From contig CM007992.1 of assembly GCA_002189035.1 (NCBI GenBank), positions 868,001 to 932,000 of the forward strand: 64,000 nucleotides of DNA. The letters are read 5' to 3'. This DNA is from Utricularia gibba (lineage: Eukaryota; Streptophyta; Magnoliopsida; Lamiales; Lentibulariaceae). The notes below the pieces were generated by a model. That model was not told the DNA's origin, made no database searches, and was given only the letters and a program-made list of their open reading frames with translations. Each line of letters begins with the position of its first letter. Position 1 is the first letter of the stretch. Made by a program: the position numbers and the translations under genes. Positions 51,043 to 62,265 of this stretch are shown one piece after another.

Positions 51043-53436
51043 GTTCAGGACAATTTCCTTCTTTCTTTTTTTTTTTTTTTTTTTTGGATTCATGTACCAA
51101 ACTTCAATTACACAATATTTTAAAAATCACAATTTAATCATTTTACATCTTAATAAAAATTATATTAAAATCAAGATAATTATAATTGAATTATTTTAGC
51201 TTATAAATTATTTGTAGGATTTTAAAACATTATAATTATATGATAACCATAAAGCCACGACAACACTCATCATTGTTATTATTTTTATTTTATTTTAATA
51301 ATATTATATTTAACTATGGGATCTGCGTTCCTATATTTAACTCTAAAAGTTTTATTTCATATATTAAGGTAAAAAATTAATATTTAAATAATAATTGTTA
51401 GTGTATTAAGGATATAATCTGTATGAATTATTTTATAATTACTAATTAATTCGTAAGTAGAATTTATTAGATAAGTATAATTAAAATAAGTAATTATGAT
51501 TTATATAATTTATTATTTATTCATGAAGAAACAAATCTGTTTAGATTTGGTTCAAATTTGGTGTAATCTAAATGAGGACATTTATTGAATAAGTTGATAA
51601 CTTGTTTTAATAAGTAGTACAAACATAATTTATAACATAAATTGAAAAAATAAAAATATAGATAAATTTAAAAATAATTAAAAATTAAATATAAATTTGA
51701 ATATAATTTATAAATAAAGTAAAAATCAGGTGGTCTATAATAAATAATTTTAACTTCTTCTTTAAATCATATATTAAAAAATAATTCGTGAAACTATACC
51801 CTAAACAGTAACATTGGCTTAACGTGCACCATATCACCAGACTTTGTGGCGATTTAAAAGACGTCATCATCAAGCGTAGGAAACAAAGAACAACATGTGT
51901 AGGTCCCGCAGAGATTCCCCACCAAGATTCCAGACTGCCTGCTTACCCTGCCACCTATTATTTCTCATTATTTAGAATTAGAAATTCCAACTACTTTTTC
52001 ATAAATTTTAAAATTATATTATAAAATTTAATAGACTAAATTATATATTATAAGTTTAGTAAATTAAATTATCATAGAATTTAATATTATAATGTAAATT
52101 TATTTTTAAAATATGTAAAAAGTAAATAATATAGTTTTTATAGTCAATCGGTTATTCAATAACTAAAATAGAAATTTAATAATTTCTAAAATTAATCTCA
52201 AAATTTGAATTTCTAATTTTTTTCATGGAATAAAATAATATTAGAGTCTATAAAGATTAAATAAAATAACTTCAAAATATTTGATTTACACGACACGCCA
52301 TTGTTCGATTGCTTGGAAATGAATTCCAGGCCGCCGGTACTTGGTTTTTTTCCAACGGCCTCAGTAATATTCAAACAAATTTCGGAAATTAACATCGGGG
52401 ATGGGGCCCACCACCTCATTTGTGGGCCCCTCATTAATTGCCTTGTCCCTTTGGCTTTACGTACCCGACAAAATGATACGTGTGCGCATGCATGACGTCA
52501 TCATCAAGTCTCTTACTAGTACGTTTTGGGACATAGTAGTAGTAAGAGAATTTTCCTCGAAAACTCCGCCACCATTAAGAATTTTTTTTTTTATTTGTTG
52601 CAATATTTTTTTCTTTTTTTTTTTCCAAAAAAAAAGCAACTATAAAAATTTATCCCATGCAATTATAGCGAAAGGAGGCGTATGCTTTGAGAATTGGGTG
52701 TATCCAATTACCTCCTCCACACACGCAACGTTTTCCTTTTTTAAATAAATCCTAAGTTAAATTCAATTTAAATTAACTTGATGATAACATACAGATCATG
52801 ACAAAGACGATATAAATATTGCAACATTATCAAATCATGATGATCTTTACTATCCATATTTCGAAGCTCATTTTAAACCAATCTTATGGAGTCATGAACA
52901 TCTAATTGTTCGATGAAACCTTGGTGCTCAGAAATAACTTTATATTATCATTGAGGAGCATCCTCAGTGGGGTGAGAAAAATTTAGATAAATATTTTATT
53001 TTTCGTAAGAACCCAATCCAATCTATTACAATCTGTTTAAAACACTACAACAATCATGAAATTGAAGGTAGTAATTATGTATTTTAATGAATATGACGTC
53101 ATAAATGATGGTATTTTGTTTACTAATGCTGTCCAGATTCATTACTGTGAGAGGGAGATTACGTCAGCAACTTGCGAAGACGCAAGGGGGCGATGATCGG
53201 TTGGACGTCCCGCTCACACGTCATAACACTTGCTACTCTTGGGACTTCATAAAGGCGGCATTCGTGGGACCCGCCTCCTTTTGCGTGTGATACCTTCCTC
53301 CGGCGGGGTGTTTTCGTCTTTTCACTTGATCTCCACACCACGTACGCACGCTCACTCGAAGCTTATAAACTGCGGCCACTTTAGCCTGGGACTTGAATCA
53401 AACACCTTCAACGCGCGACATTTTTTTCTCCTCCGG
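51043..53436. other. Long spacer upstream of VPE, with repeated TGACGTCA-type motifs
   Basis: About 2.4 kb without a supported gene. A 24-nt poly-T tract lies near 51064-51085, and most of the region is very A+T-rich. GACGTCATCATCAAG occurs twice (51860-51874 and 52495-52509), and the palindrome TGACGTCA occurs at 52494 and near 53094. These are C-box/as-1-like sites for bZIP factors and probably belong to the VPE promoter. The leader of VPE lies after about 53340. Confidence 0.5.
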
Positions 53437-56170
53437 ATGGCGATTCCGGTACGTTGCCTTACTTTCGCGCTCCTTTTTTCACTCTCTCTGGCAACGGTCG
53501 CCGCCGCCGGTAGGAATAACTTGATTAGGCTCGCGTCCGGGAGTGACGGCGAATCGGAGGAAGATTCCGTCGGAACGAGATGGGCGGTTCTCGTTGCAGG
53601 CTCCCGTGGCTACTGGAACTATCGACACCAGGTATGGAAAGGATGCCTTCGACGAAATTCGCTTTGATTCCTGGATTGTTTTTTGTGTAATTATTAAGAT
53701 TCCGATTCACCTCCCACGCCGTCGTCAGCGTCGTTTGTCGACTTCCTGATTTTGTTTCTTTTGGAATACTTTTGAAACAAAATAAGCATAAAAATAATTG
53801 GATTTATAGTATCTGTGTATAGTTAATTAAATTATGTTAATATCTTATGAAATAAGTTTATTTCATACCAAGCTTTGTTCTCATCATTCAATTATTCGTA
53901 TTTTTACAGTTAGTAATTACGGTTTATATTATATGTTTTAAATTTCGATTCCAACATCAAATCTAGATATTAATACCGATTAGTTTGATCGGTTAATATA
54001 TTTTTTTATTTTTTCATTAACTTTTATCTTGAATTAGAAAAATAGTGTGTTCTTCAGCCATCGAATCGATCTGATATCAAATATTGTCCGTTAATCAACG
54101 AATTTTAGGCTTAAGGAACTTATGCATTAAGTGCGTCAATGTGTGGATGTTAAAATTCTACTATTTTTCAGTTATCCAATTATCTGGATTTTGGGAAATA
54201 TAATAAATATGTTTTTTTTTCAGTTACAACATCTAGAAAAAGACATGAATCCTTTTTTTTTTTCTATGTTCTTTTGTTTGTTCTGTGTAACATACCAGAG
54301 ATCTGTCAGGCCAGAGAAACAAAGTTTGTGTGTTTTCTTTATTTGGAGTGAGTTAACTTGTGCCCTCTTGCAGGCAGATGTATGTCATGCGTACCAAATC
54401 CTGAAGAGGGGAGGCTTAAGGGATGAAAACATTGTTGTTTTCATGTATGATGATATTGCACACAACACGGAGAACCCGAGGCCTGGAGTTGTCATAAACA
54501 ATCCCCGGGGTGAGGATGTCTACAAGGGGGTTCCAAAGGTTGGTTCTGCTTCTGAGTACAGTGGCTTTGCTGAAAGTATTCCCATTGTTCTGAAGGCATG
54601 TTGTTTGATCAGGACTATGTTGGATCCCAAGTCACAGCCGAGAACTTGTACGCAGTGCTTCTTGGGAACAAAGCTGGGCTATCAGGGGGGAGTGGAAAAG
54701 TTATAGAAAGTGGCCCAAATGATCATATCTTCATTTACTATACAGATCATGGTGGCCCTGGAGTACTTGGTGAGTTACAGTTCTTTTAAATCGTATATGG
54801 AAATTGAAGTTATGTGAAAGAAGCCATGAACGTCAGCATCTGTGTTGTGCTTTCAGGGATGCCTTGGGGGTCATACATATATGCAGATGAACTCAATGGG
54901 GTGCTGCAAAAAATGCATGCTTCAGGATCATACAAGAGCTTGGTACATCCATCATCTGCACTTGCTTTCTGCTCAATTAGTTGGAATCTGAAGCGGAGTG
55001 CATATTTCAGGTGTTTTACCTCGAAGCGTGTGAATCCGGAAGCATATTCGAAGGTATTCTTCCTGAAAACGTCAATATCTATGCAACAACTGCCTCAAAT
55101 GCGGATGAGAGCAGCTGGGGAACCTACTGCCCTGGAGAGTATCCAAGTCCACCCCCTGAATACGACACCTGCTTGGGTGATCTATACAGTGTTGCTTGGA
55201 TGGAGGACAGGTACTAAAATCACAGCATTTTCCTTGATCACATGCAGTTTTCCACATACACTCTAACCTGGTTGCTGAAAACAGCGACATGCATAATCTC
55301 AGAACGGAAACACTGGGGCAGCAGTATCATGTTGTAAGGCTCTTGCTACCATCTTGAACCCCTGTTTTCTTGCTGCTATGCCGTGTGAGTGTCATTACAT
55401 TCCCTTGCAGGTGAAGAGAAGAACAGCGAATGAAGACTCCTACTACGGTTCCCATGTCATGGAATACGGTGATCGCAAACTGAACGTCGCGGATCTGTTC
55501 ATCTACATGGGGACTGATCCCAGAAATGATAACTACACTTTCGTGGACGACCCCTCCCTCACTTCTTCGAAGCCTGTTAACCAGCGTGATGCAGATCTCC
55601 TACATTTTTGGCACAAGGTATCCATCTGCATTTCTGATGGATACTGTTCGGTCATTGCATCAAGCTCTGTAACTAACATCAATGGATCCTGATCTTCTAC
55701 TTCCAGTTCCGTAACTCTCCCGATGGATCTACCAAGAAAGTGGAGGCGCAGAAGCAGCTAGCTGAAGCCATGAGCCACAGAGCACACGTTGACAGCAGCG
55801 TTCAGTTGATCGGGAACCTTCTTTTCGGGAACATCAACGGACCGGGTGTTCTGAAGTCCTCACGGCGCACCGGACAGCCCGTCGTCGACGACTGGGATTG
55901 TCTGAGGTCACTGGTAACGTATCCTCACCACACAGACCAGACCTCCGTGAATCCATCCATAACCTGCCTCTCCTGTGCCTACCACAGGTTCGAACATTTG
56001 AGACCCACTGTGGATCCCTTTCACAGTACGGGATGAAGCACATGCGCTCCTTTGCAAACATATGCAACGCGGGCGTGAAGCAGGAGAAGATGGCGGAGGC
56101 CACCAAACAGGCCTGCACCACCTTCCCCACAAACCCCTGGAGCTCAACAGAGAGTGGTTTCAGTGCGTGA
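53437..56170 (+). CDS. VPE: Vacuolar processing enzyme (legumain, asparaginyl endopeptidase, C13)
   Basis: Nine exons: 53437-53631, 54374-54538, 54613-54769, 54857-54942, 55011-55210, 55285-55333, 55411-55617, 55707-55913 and 55988-56170, giving 482 residues. VPE is made as a proenzyme and cleaves after Asn or Asp in the vacuole, maturing other proteins and promoting cell death. Residues 1-24 are a signal peptide. [20 protein letters not shown] opens the caspase-like domain; catalytic His166 lies in YYTDHGGPG and catalytic Cys208 in [28 protein letters not shown] and [17 protein letters not shown] follow. The C-terminal prodomain (about residues 350-482) ends in SSTESGFSA. All junctions are GT-AG. 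The upstream bZIP-type sites would fit stress induction, as inference. Confidence 0.95.
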
Positions 56171-57832
56171 TTCACAGCAGATCAGACCAACAACGCACAC
56201 CACGTATCAGTGGAAGCAACTATCCCTACATACGTACATACTACCAAAGGGGGCATCACATGCAGGCAGCCTAGAAGGTGCGTGTACATTACTCTGTATA
56301 TGATGAAATATCTTGCTCTTATGCACAGGGAGGGAGGGAGCAACTCTTGTTAAGTTGGGTAGTCAGATAGGTGGCTGCACCAGTTTCCAGGTTATTGAAA
56401 TTGATGTAAAAAGCATGTACTATGATATGTGTTAAACACATAGGAAAAATGGAAGTATATTTATTCCTCATCATCTTGCATTGCATCCATCTCATGCTTC
56501 TCTGTGCACAAAGCATTGGAATGGTAGAAGCTCTTCTTTCCTAGAAAATGGACTTCCACTGAAAGCTTATGAGTTCCATCCTGTCCAAGGGGCTCTGTGT
56601 GTCGTACGGAAACCGCCACAAACCCCCTTTCAGTGTACACTGCAGGATGGAGGAGGATTGGCCGCCAACCTTAAAAAATATAAGATTCAGGTCCAATATG
56701 AATCTTTTTCTTTTTTACTACAATTTTGATAAGAAATTAAAAAAAATCTGAAAATTTTCCTAATATTTTATGATAAATATAATTAAAAAATATTGGAGAT
56801 AATAAAGAAACAAAAAAATGACATTTTCCCTTTTTTTAATACATGAAAATACATTTATGACTTTCAAACAAGCCATGCAAAATTGTGAATTCTAAGCTTG
56901 GTAGAATAATTTAATTAAAATTTAAAATATTTTTTATATATAAACTTTATAAATATATATTCAAGATGATATTATATTTTATAAATGTATTTATAATAAA
57001 TATAAAAAATAATTATGTGATTTTTGAGAGAATATGAATTGATACACGTGTGTGATTGAAAACGTAAACAACCTCCCGATAAAAAAAAATTAATTGTGAA
57101 TTAATTGAGTAAGTGGTTATGGTCCAAATATGACGCCACTGGAGAGATGACTTAGAAATTTAAACATTTTATTCTTTTGCTGAAGTGTGTGAAAAAAACG
57201 TGATTGTATCCAATTTTCTAAATGAACCGCTACCACATACACCAATCACAAGCAACCGGCTTCCACTCATGGGCTCCTTCCCTTCCCCCAGGGAAGCCAT
57301 GTGTCCACTCACGTCACCGGAGCTCCTGTCTGGTTCCTTCTCAACAACGAATTCTTTAGCCCTGCTGCTTCTTCTTCACGGCAACAGGGTTAGTTATCAG
57401 TGGAATATGATAGCAGAGTTCTGTGCTGTGAAGAAGCTTATTTTGGGAATGAAAACCAGAGGTTATACTAAGGAGGAAGAACAGATCAGGTGTGTTGATG
57501 AGAAGTGAGTTAGTTCATTGAAAAATGTAGCAAAATGTGAAGTGAGATCTCCCTCAGTAACATGCTACAGAGCAACAGTCATCAGATCAGATACAGTGGG
57601 AGGAGCTAAACCCCATCACAGGAATCATCAGATGTACAACAGAGATTCAAAATCTACTCTTGTTTATTTGCTAGCCTTACCCTGGATGCAACACCCTCCT
57701 TTCTTACAACTTTGTGCTAAACTCAAAAGCAGCAGCAGATATATCCAGAATTCTGCAACTCTTCTTCTTACAACTTTGGTCTAAACTCAAAAGCAGCAGA
57801 TATGTGAGTGAAGATTGCTACTACTACTACTA
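56171..57832. other. Convergent spacer VPE to PUB8
   Basis: About 1.66 kb. The VPE 3' untranslated region probably reaches about 56480. The interval 56680-57170 is A+T-rich. The open frame 57185-57508 has no recognisable similarity and I left it out. Two imperfect copies of about 40 bp (57701-57741 and 57765-57799, sharing ACTCAAAAGCAGCAG) lie just before the PUB8 stop, followed by a CTA trinucleotide run. Confidence 0.4.
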
Positions 57833-58993
57833 CTACCTTTGGTTCTCTTGCAGCACCTGAATCAGGGAACTTGCATTTCTTCTAACCTTGTCGATCTCAG
57901 AGTCTAACAAACCAACGCAGATATCAGGGACGCCTGAGCTTAAAGATTTAGAGCATATCTTTTGGCTATGGGTGCACAGAGAGTTCAGTGTTGAGAGAGC
58001 ATGTTGAACAGCTCTGGAGCTTCCATTCCTCAGAGTGGCGATCAAGACATCAACAATGGCACTCGACCTAGCCATTTCATCCCTCCCATGTTTGCATTTC
58101 GCCAACAGATTCAGAACTTCTATGGCCCTTTCAGATCCTGAATTAGCGTTCTCGATGAGGATTGGGACGGATTTGCACTGAATTGCACGAATCCGGTTGT
58201 CGGGGAAAGTGGAGAGCATGAAGAGGGCGGTGGTCGCTTCTTTTCTTTCCCTGGAGTTTCCTACTCGGAGGAGGTTAACCAGGGCTGGGATTGCGTCTGG
58301 GTAAGACCCAACCACAACTTTGTTGACCTCAACCACTACGAGGCTTGTGACAACCGTCGCCGCTACCGCCCGAGAGTCACCAATACCGCGGCGGAGAGCG
58401 TATACCACTTTCTCAACAATCCCCTCTGCCACAAGACCCACTTTGCTGTCATCATCCAGACTGAGGTTGAGAAGAAAATGAAGGGCTTTTTCTTGAAGCC
58501 CGGGTTCATCCGAGTCCATACATTTCACAACCACGGACACCGCGCCCGACTCCACCAGAATCCGGCGCAACCCATCATCCGTTTTGGAGACGCGTGTTAG
58601 CTGGTCAAGCAACGCGGCTCTCTCCCGCGACTTCAAGGACTGGGAGAGGAGGAGTTGAATTACCCCTTGCGGGTCGACCGAATAAGGCTGTGGCGGCGCC
58701 GGAGAAACTTGGGTGCAATTGGAAATGAGGCTGCGGAGGGCGAAGTTGGGTATCAAGGATGGGTGCTCCGGTAAGGGCTGTTTCGAAATAGGGCAAGTCC
58801 GATTGCCGGCGTCCAGCCACCGTTGTATAGAAACGCGATCGAAGGTATGCCCAGACGGGAGAATCACAGGGTCCTTCATAATCTCAAGCGAAATCGGGCA
58901 TCGGAAATCCTCCGGCGGCGGCGCCGCGGCCATGGTTTCTTGTTCTTGGTCTTCAGCGTCGGTGTTGCTACTTCCCGTGGAAAAAACTCGCAT
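57833..58993 (-). CDS. PUB8: U-box E3 ubiquitin ligase, PUB8 type
   Basis: A single exon encodes 386 residues from the first Met; a second Met at 58933 (MAAAPPPEDF) gives 366 and matches the family start better. The U-box (about residues 28-100) reads DFRCPISLEIMKDPVILPSG, TFDRVSIQRWLD and CPISKQPL, the fold that recruits E2 enzymes. Armadillo-type helices follow (QEKALHFLLNLSLDDDSK, IPALVNLLRVGN, KEATTALFMLS), which would bind the substrate. It resembles Arabidopsis PUB8 by remembered sequence; the substrate is unknown. Codon GC is much higher at its 5' end than in the surrounding spacer. Confidence 0.9.
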   Translation of the reverse strand: MRVFSTGSSNTDAEDQEQETMAAAPPPEDFRCPISLEIMKDPVILPSGHTFDRVSIQRWLDAGNRTCPISKQPLPEHPSLIPNFALRSLISNCTQVSPAPPQPYSVDPQGVIQLLLSQSLKSRERAALLDQLTRVSKTDDGLRRILVESGAVSVVVKCMDSDEPGLQEKALHFLLNLSLDDDSKVGLVAEGIVEKVVYALRRGIGDSRAVAATVVTSLVVVEVNKVVVGSYPDAIPALVNLLRVGNSRERKEATTALFMLSTFPDNRIRAIQCKSVPILIENANSGSERAIEVLNLLAKCKHGRDEMARSSAIVDVLIATLRNGSSRAVQHALSTLNSLCTHSQKICSKSLSSGVPDICVGLLDSEIDKVRRNASSLIQVLQENQR

Positions 58994-60843
58994 TGTTATG
59001 TACCATGTACTAATAAAACTGGGCTGTGGCAGCTACTTCACAAGCTATGGCTCCGCCCCCGGGTGTGAAATGACCATCCTACCCTACATTTATAGCCTTT
59101 TGTCAATTTGAATTCAAGGGCCCGTTCTCATTTGTGGCTTACTGCGAGGCGCGTGTTCCCACATGAAATTCCCTCAATAGCCTTGTACTTATTACGTTGA
59201 ACTTGTATTTTAAATGCCCTCGTGACGTCATTAATATTACAAAAAATCCATTTTGCAGTAAAAATAAAATATAACTTTATTTTATAAATAATATTTATAT
59301 TTAAATATATCTGATTTTCAAATCTAACTGTTAAATCAATTAAAGATTAAAATAAATATTAAAATCATTTACATAATAATTCGTATGAAAATCTTAAAGA
59401 CAAAGCTTAAAGAATTTCAAACAAAGTATTTATTTATTCATTAAATTAAATTTAAATCATTTTAAAGTAGAAAGAATCATGATACTCTAATAATTTAATT
59501 ATGATTCAATAATGCTTTAATATTTTCAAAGAAAAAAACTAACAATTCATTCATTTTTTGAATTACGATGAAAATGTAAGATTAGAGATCTATGACGACA
59601 TATTACATTGGTTATAGATGGGAAAAATGGTATACTTAAATAGATAAAAAATTTGAAAGTTTGTATGAAACATTTTCTCTAAAGGTAAAAAACGTAAAAT
59701 TATGAAGATTGAGTATTTTAAATGAACAATATCGTATAAAGTAATGATAGTTTATGACATTTGATATCGCTCTCATATTTTTTTGATGATTTAAAATAGG
59801 GATATGGACTACTTGTTTGACTTGATGAATTTCATTTTCCATCCGAAAATGTGTCGTGGTCGGTGGGAGATGGAAGGCAACTTGGTCGGTGGGAGAGATG
59901 GAAATAGAAATGGAAATGGAAATGGAAATGTGTGTCCATTGGAAAGCATGGGGTTAGATGGTGTCTTGGCAAATCCCTCCAAATAGACCGCTTAATCCTG
60001 CATTAATTACACCCCTTAAAAAGGGAAATAAATGGACCTCCACTGGACGGTTGCAACAACCTCCCATTTCTAAAAATGTCACACGCTCCCCTGCACTAAC
60101 CTCCACCCAAATAACCTACGCCTTCACAAGACACGCACTTGGAGTTGTACTCACCTCCATCATAATTGTACCCCAAGTGGTAATGTGTGGGTGTTCAAAA
60201 CATCGTGCTGTGTTTTTAGTGTTGAGAATGTTCCATCGTTGAGAATAAGATAAAATAAATAATTTAATTTATTTGGATTTAATTAAATGTGATGCATATG
60301 AATTAGTTTTTTAAATAATATTTAGTTAATAGGATTAAAACCGAAATTAAGTGGTATTACTTAAGGTATGAAAGTGATGTAATTTTAAATAAATTTATGT
60401 ATATGAGATAATGCAAAACCTATTTTGATTAGAAATCAAACCAATATGAAATCTGTGTTGATCATTGAAATATAAGGTAAATGTTTTGATATAATATTGA
60501 AATTAAAAATTCGATGAGTTTAGTTAATATATATGGATTTCAAATTCCAAAAAAATATAAATTATATTAAAAAATTTAAATTCAATTGATTATTAATAAT
60601 TCATAATTTTTTATAAATATATATGAAATGATTAAAAAGTCATGTAACAACTAACAAAGTAGCTTCCAAATACCACACTTCCAGCCTGCTGGGAAAAACG
60701 CAAGCTTTTTCCATCTTCAGTCACGCGTTCAAGGTACAAGTGGGATTATAAGTAGCATATCAACACAAGTGTAGATTCCTTGATCAGCTTCAGATGCCTC
60801 GAGGAAGCTAGACCCTTGGTCATCATCTGCCTTCTCATTCAAG
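58994..60843. other. Spacer between PUB8 and the minisatellite
   Basis: About 1.85 kb, A+T-rich, with the PUB8 promoter at its left end. A GGAAAT-type microsatellite lies at 59899-59930. No frame shows family resemblance. From 60660 the base composition changes toward the GC-rich repeat array. Confidence 0.35.
59899..59930. repeat. Microsatellite of the hexamer GGAAAT
   Basis: About five copies of TGGAAA/GGAAAT in a row, the first with an A for G change. Confidence 0.85.
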
Positions 60844-61712
60844 AGTCGGGCTGGGCTGCCACGAGGATCCGGGCTGGGCTATCATGACGAGTCGGGTTAG
60901 GCTGCCATGAGGATCCGGGTTGGGCTGTATGAGGATTCGGGCTGGGCTGTCATGAGGATCCGGTCTGGGCTTTCATGAGGAGTCGGGCTGGGCTGTATGG
61001 GGATCCGAGCCGGGCTGGGCTGCCACGAGGAGATGGGCTGGGCTTCCATGAGGAGCCGGGATGCGCTGCCACGAGAAGCCGGGCTGGGTGGCATTAGCAG
61101 CCGGGTTGGGCGTCATGAGGATCCGGGCTGAGCTTCCATGAATATCTGGGCTGGGCTGCCATGAAGAGCCAGGATGGGCTGCACGAGGAGATGGGATGGG
61201 CTTCCATGAGGAGTCGGGCTGGGCTGCACGAGAAGCTCGACTGGGCTGCCATGAGGAGCCGTGCTGAGCTGTCACGTGGGGCCGGAAGGGTGGCATGATG
61301 AGCCGGGTTGCGCTGCATGAGGATCCGGTCTGGGCTGCCATTAGGAGCCGGGCTGGGCTGTCACGAGGACCCGGGCTGGGTTGGCACGAAGAGCTGAGCT
61401 GGGCTGCCATGTGAAGCCGAGCTGGGCTGTCACGAGTACCGGGCTGGGTTGGCACGAGGAGCCGAGTTGGGCTTCCACGAGGAGCCGGGCTGGGCTGCAC
61501 ATGAAGCCGGGCTGGGCTGTCACGAGTATCTGAGCTGGTCTGACATGAGGAGTCGGGCTGGGCTGCCCACGCAAATCCGGGCTGAGCTGCTACGAGGAGC
61601 CGGGCTGAGCTGCCACGAGGAGTCGGGCTGGGCTGCCACGAGGAGCCGAGCGGGGCTGCGATGAGGAGCCGGGCTGGGCTGCATGACGATGCGGGCTGGG
61701 CAGCCATGAAGG
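60844..61712. repeat. GC-rich minisatellite with a 24-bp unit, about 35 copies
   Basis: The unit CCGGGCTGGGCTGCCATGAG plus GATC or GAGC repeats across about 870 bp, with point variants and a few units shortened to 21-23 bp. The unit length is divisible by three, so both strands stay open over long stretches; on the minus strand the peptide reads like SSWQPSPA and ARLLMAAQP. This periodic frame is a by-product of the unit and shows no start context or codon constraint that would make a gene likely. The array is an isolated GC island in strongly A+T-rich surroundings. Confidence 0.9.
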
Positions 61713-62265
61713 CGGTTGATCGGCAGAGGGTGTTGCTCCAGGCTTCAGCATCTAATAATTTTTTTTATTTAATATTATCTATCCAACATATTTATAATAG
61801 ATATGTTTTTATGGTGTCTTTGATAGATTGAATTAACAGTTTCAATTTTGGTATGATAATAATGTATGTTTGGTAGACTAGTTTAACTATATATGAGTAT
61901 TTTACAAAACTAATGTAAAATATTCCAAACTCGATAGTTAAAAACTTACTTTTGAGGTGGTTTTTGCTAAGCAATTCAATTTATAATGTATTTCTTTTAA
62001 ATAAATCTATCAAATATAATAGTATTTTAAACATTCATATTCAAAATTTATGTTCCAAACAATTTTAATTTTAAATACATTATATTTTTTTTATCTAAAT
62101 ATAAATAATTTAAATACATTATTAATTATAATATATTATAGAATACATCCTAAAATATTTAAATTGTTAATAATAAAAATGTAGAAAGCGAAAATATGAG
62201 AATGAATTAGATATATATTAATAATTTTTTTAATTCATTATTTAATGTTGCAGGCACTAGATTTT
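61713..62265. other. Spacer between minisatellite and GulLO 3' end
   Basis: About 550 bp, A+T-rich throughout after 61750, including the 3' untranslated region of the oxidase gene. No feature is seen. Confidence 0.35.

Noticed and set aside
57185-57508. 107-residue plus open frame between VPE and PUB8
   Set aside because: No motif or similarity recognised, no supportive splice or start context.
60973-61707. 244-residue minus open frame as a Pro/Ser/Ala-rich protein
   Set aside because: It is wholly made of the 24-bp minisatellite; a unit divisible by three keeps frames open without selection.
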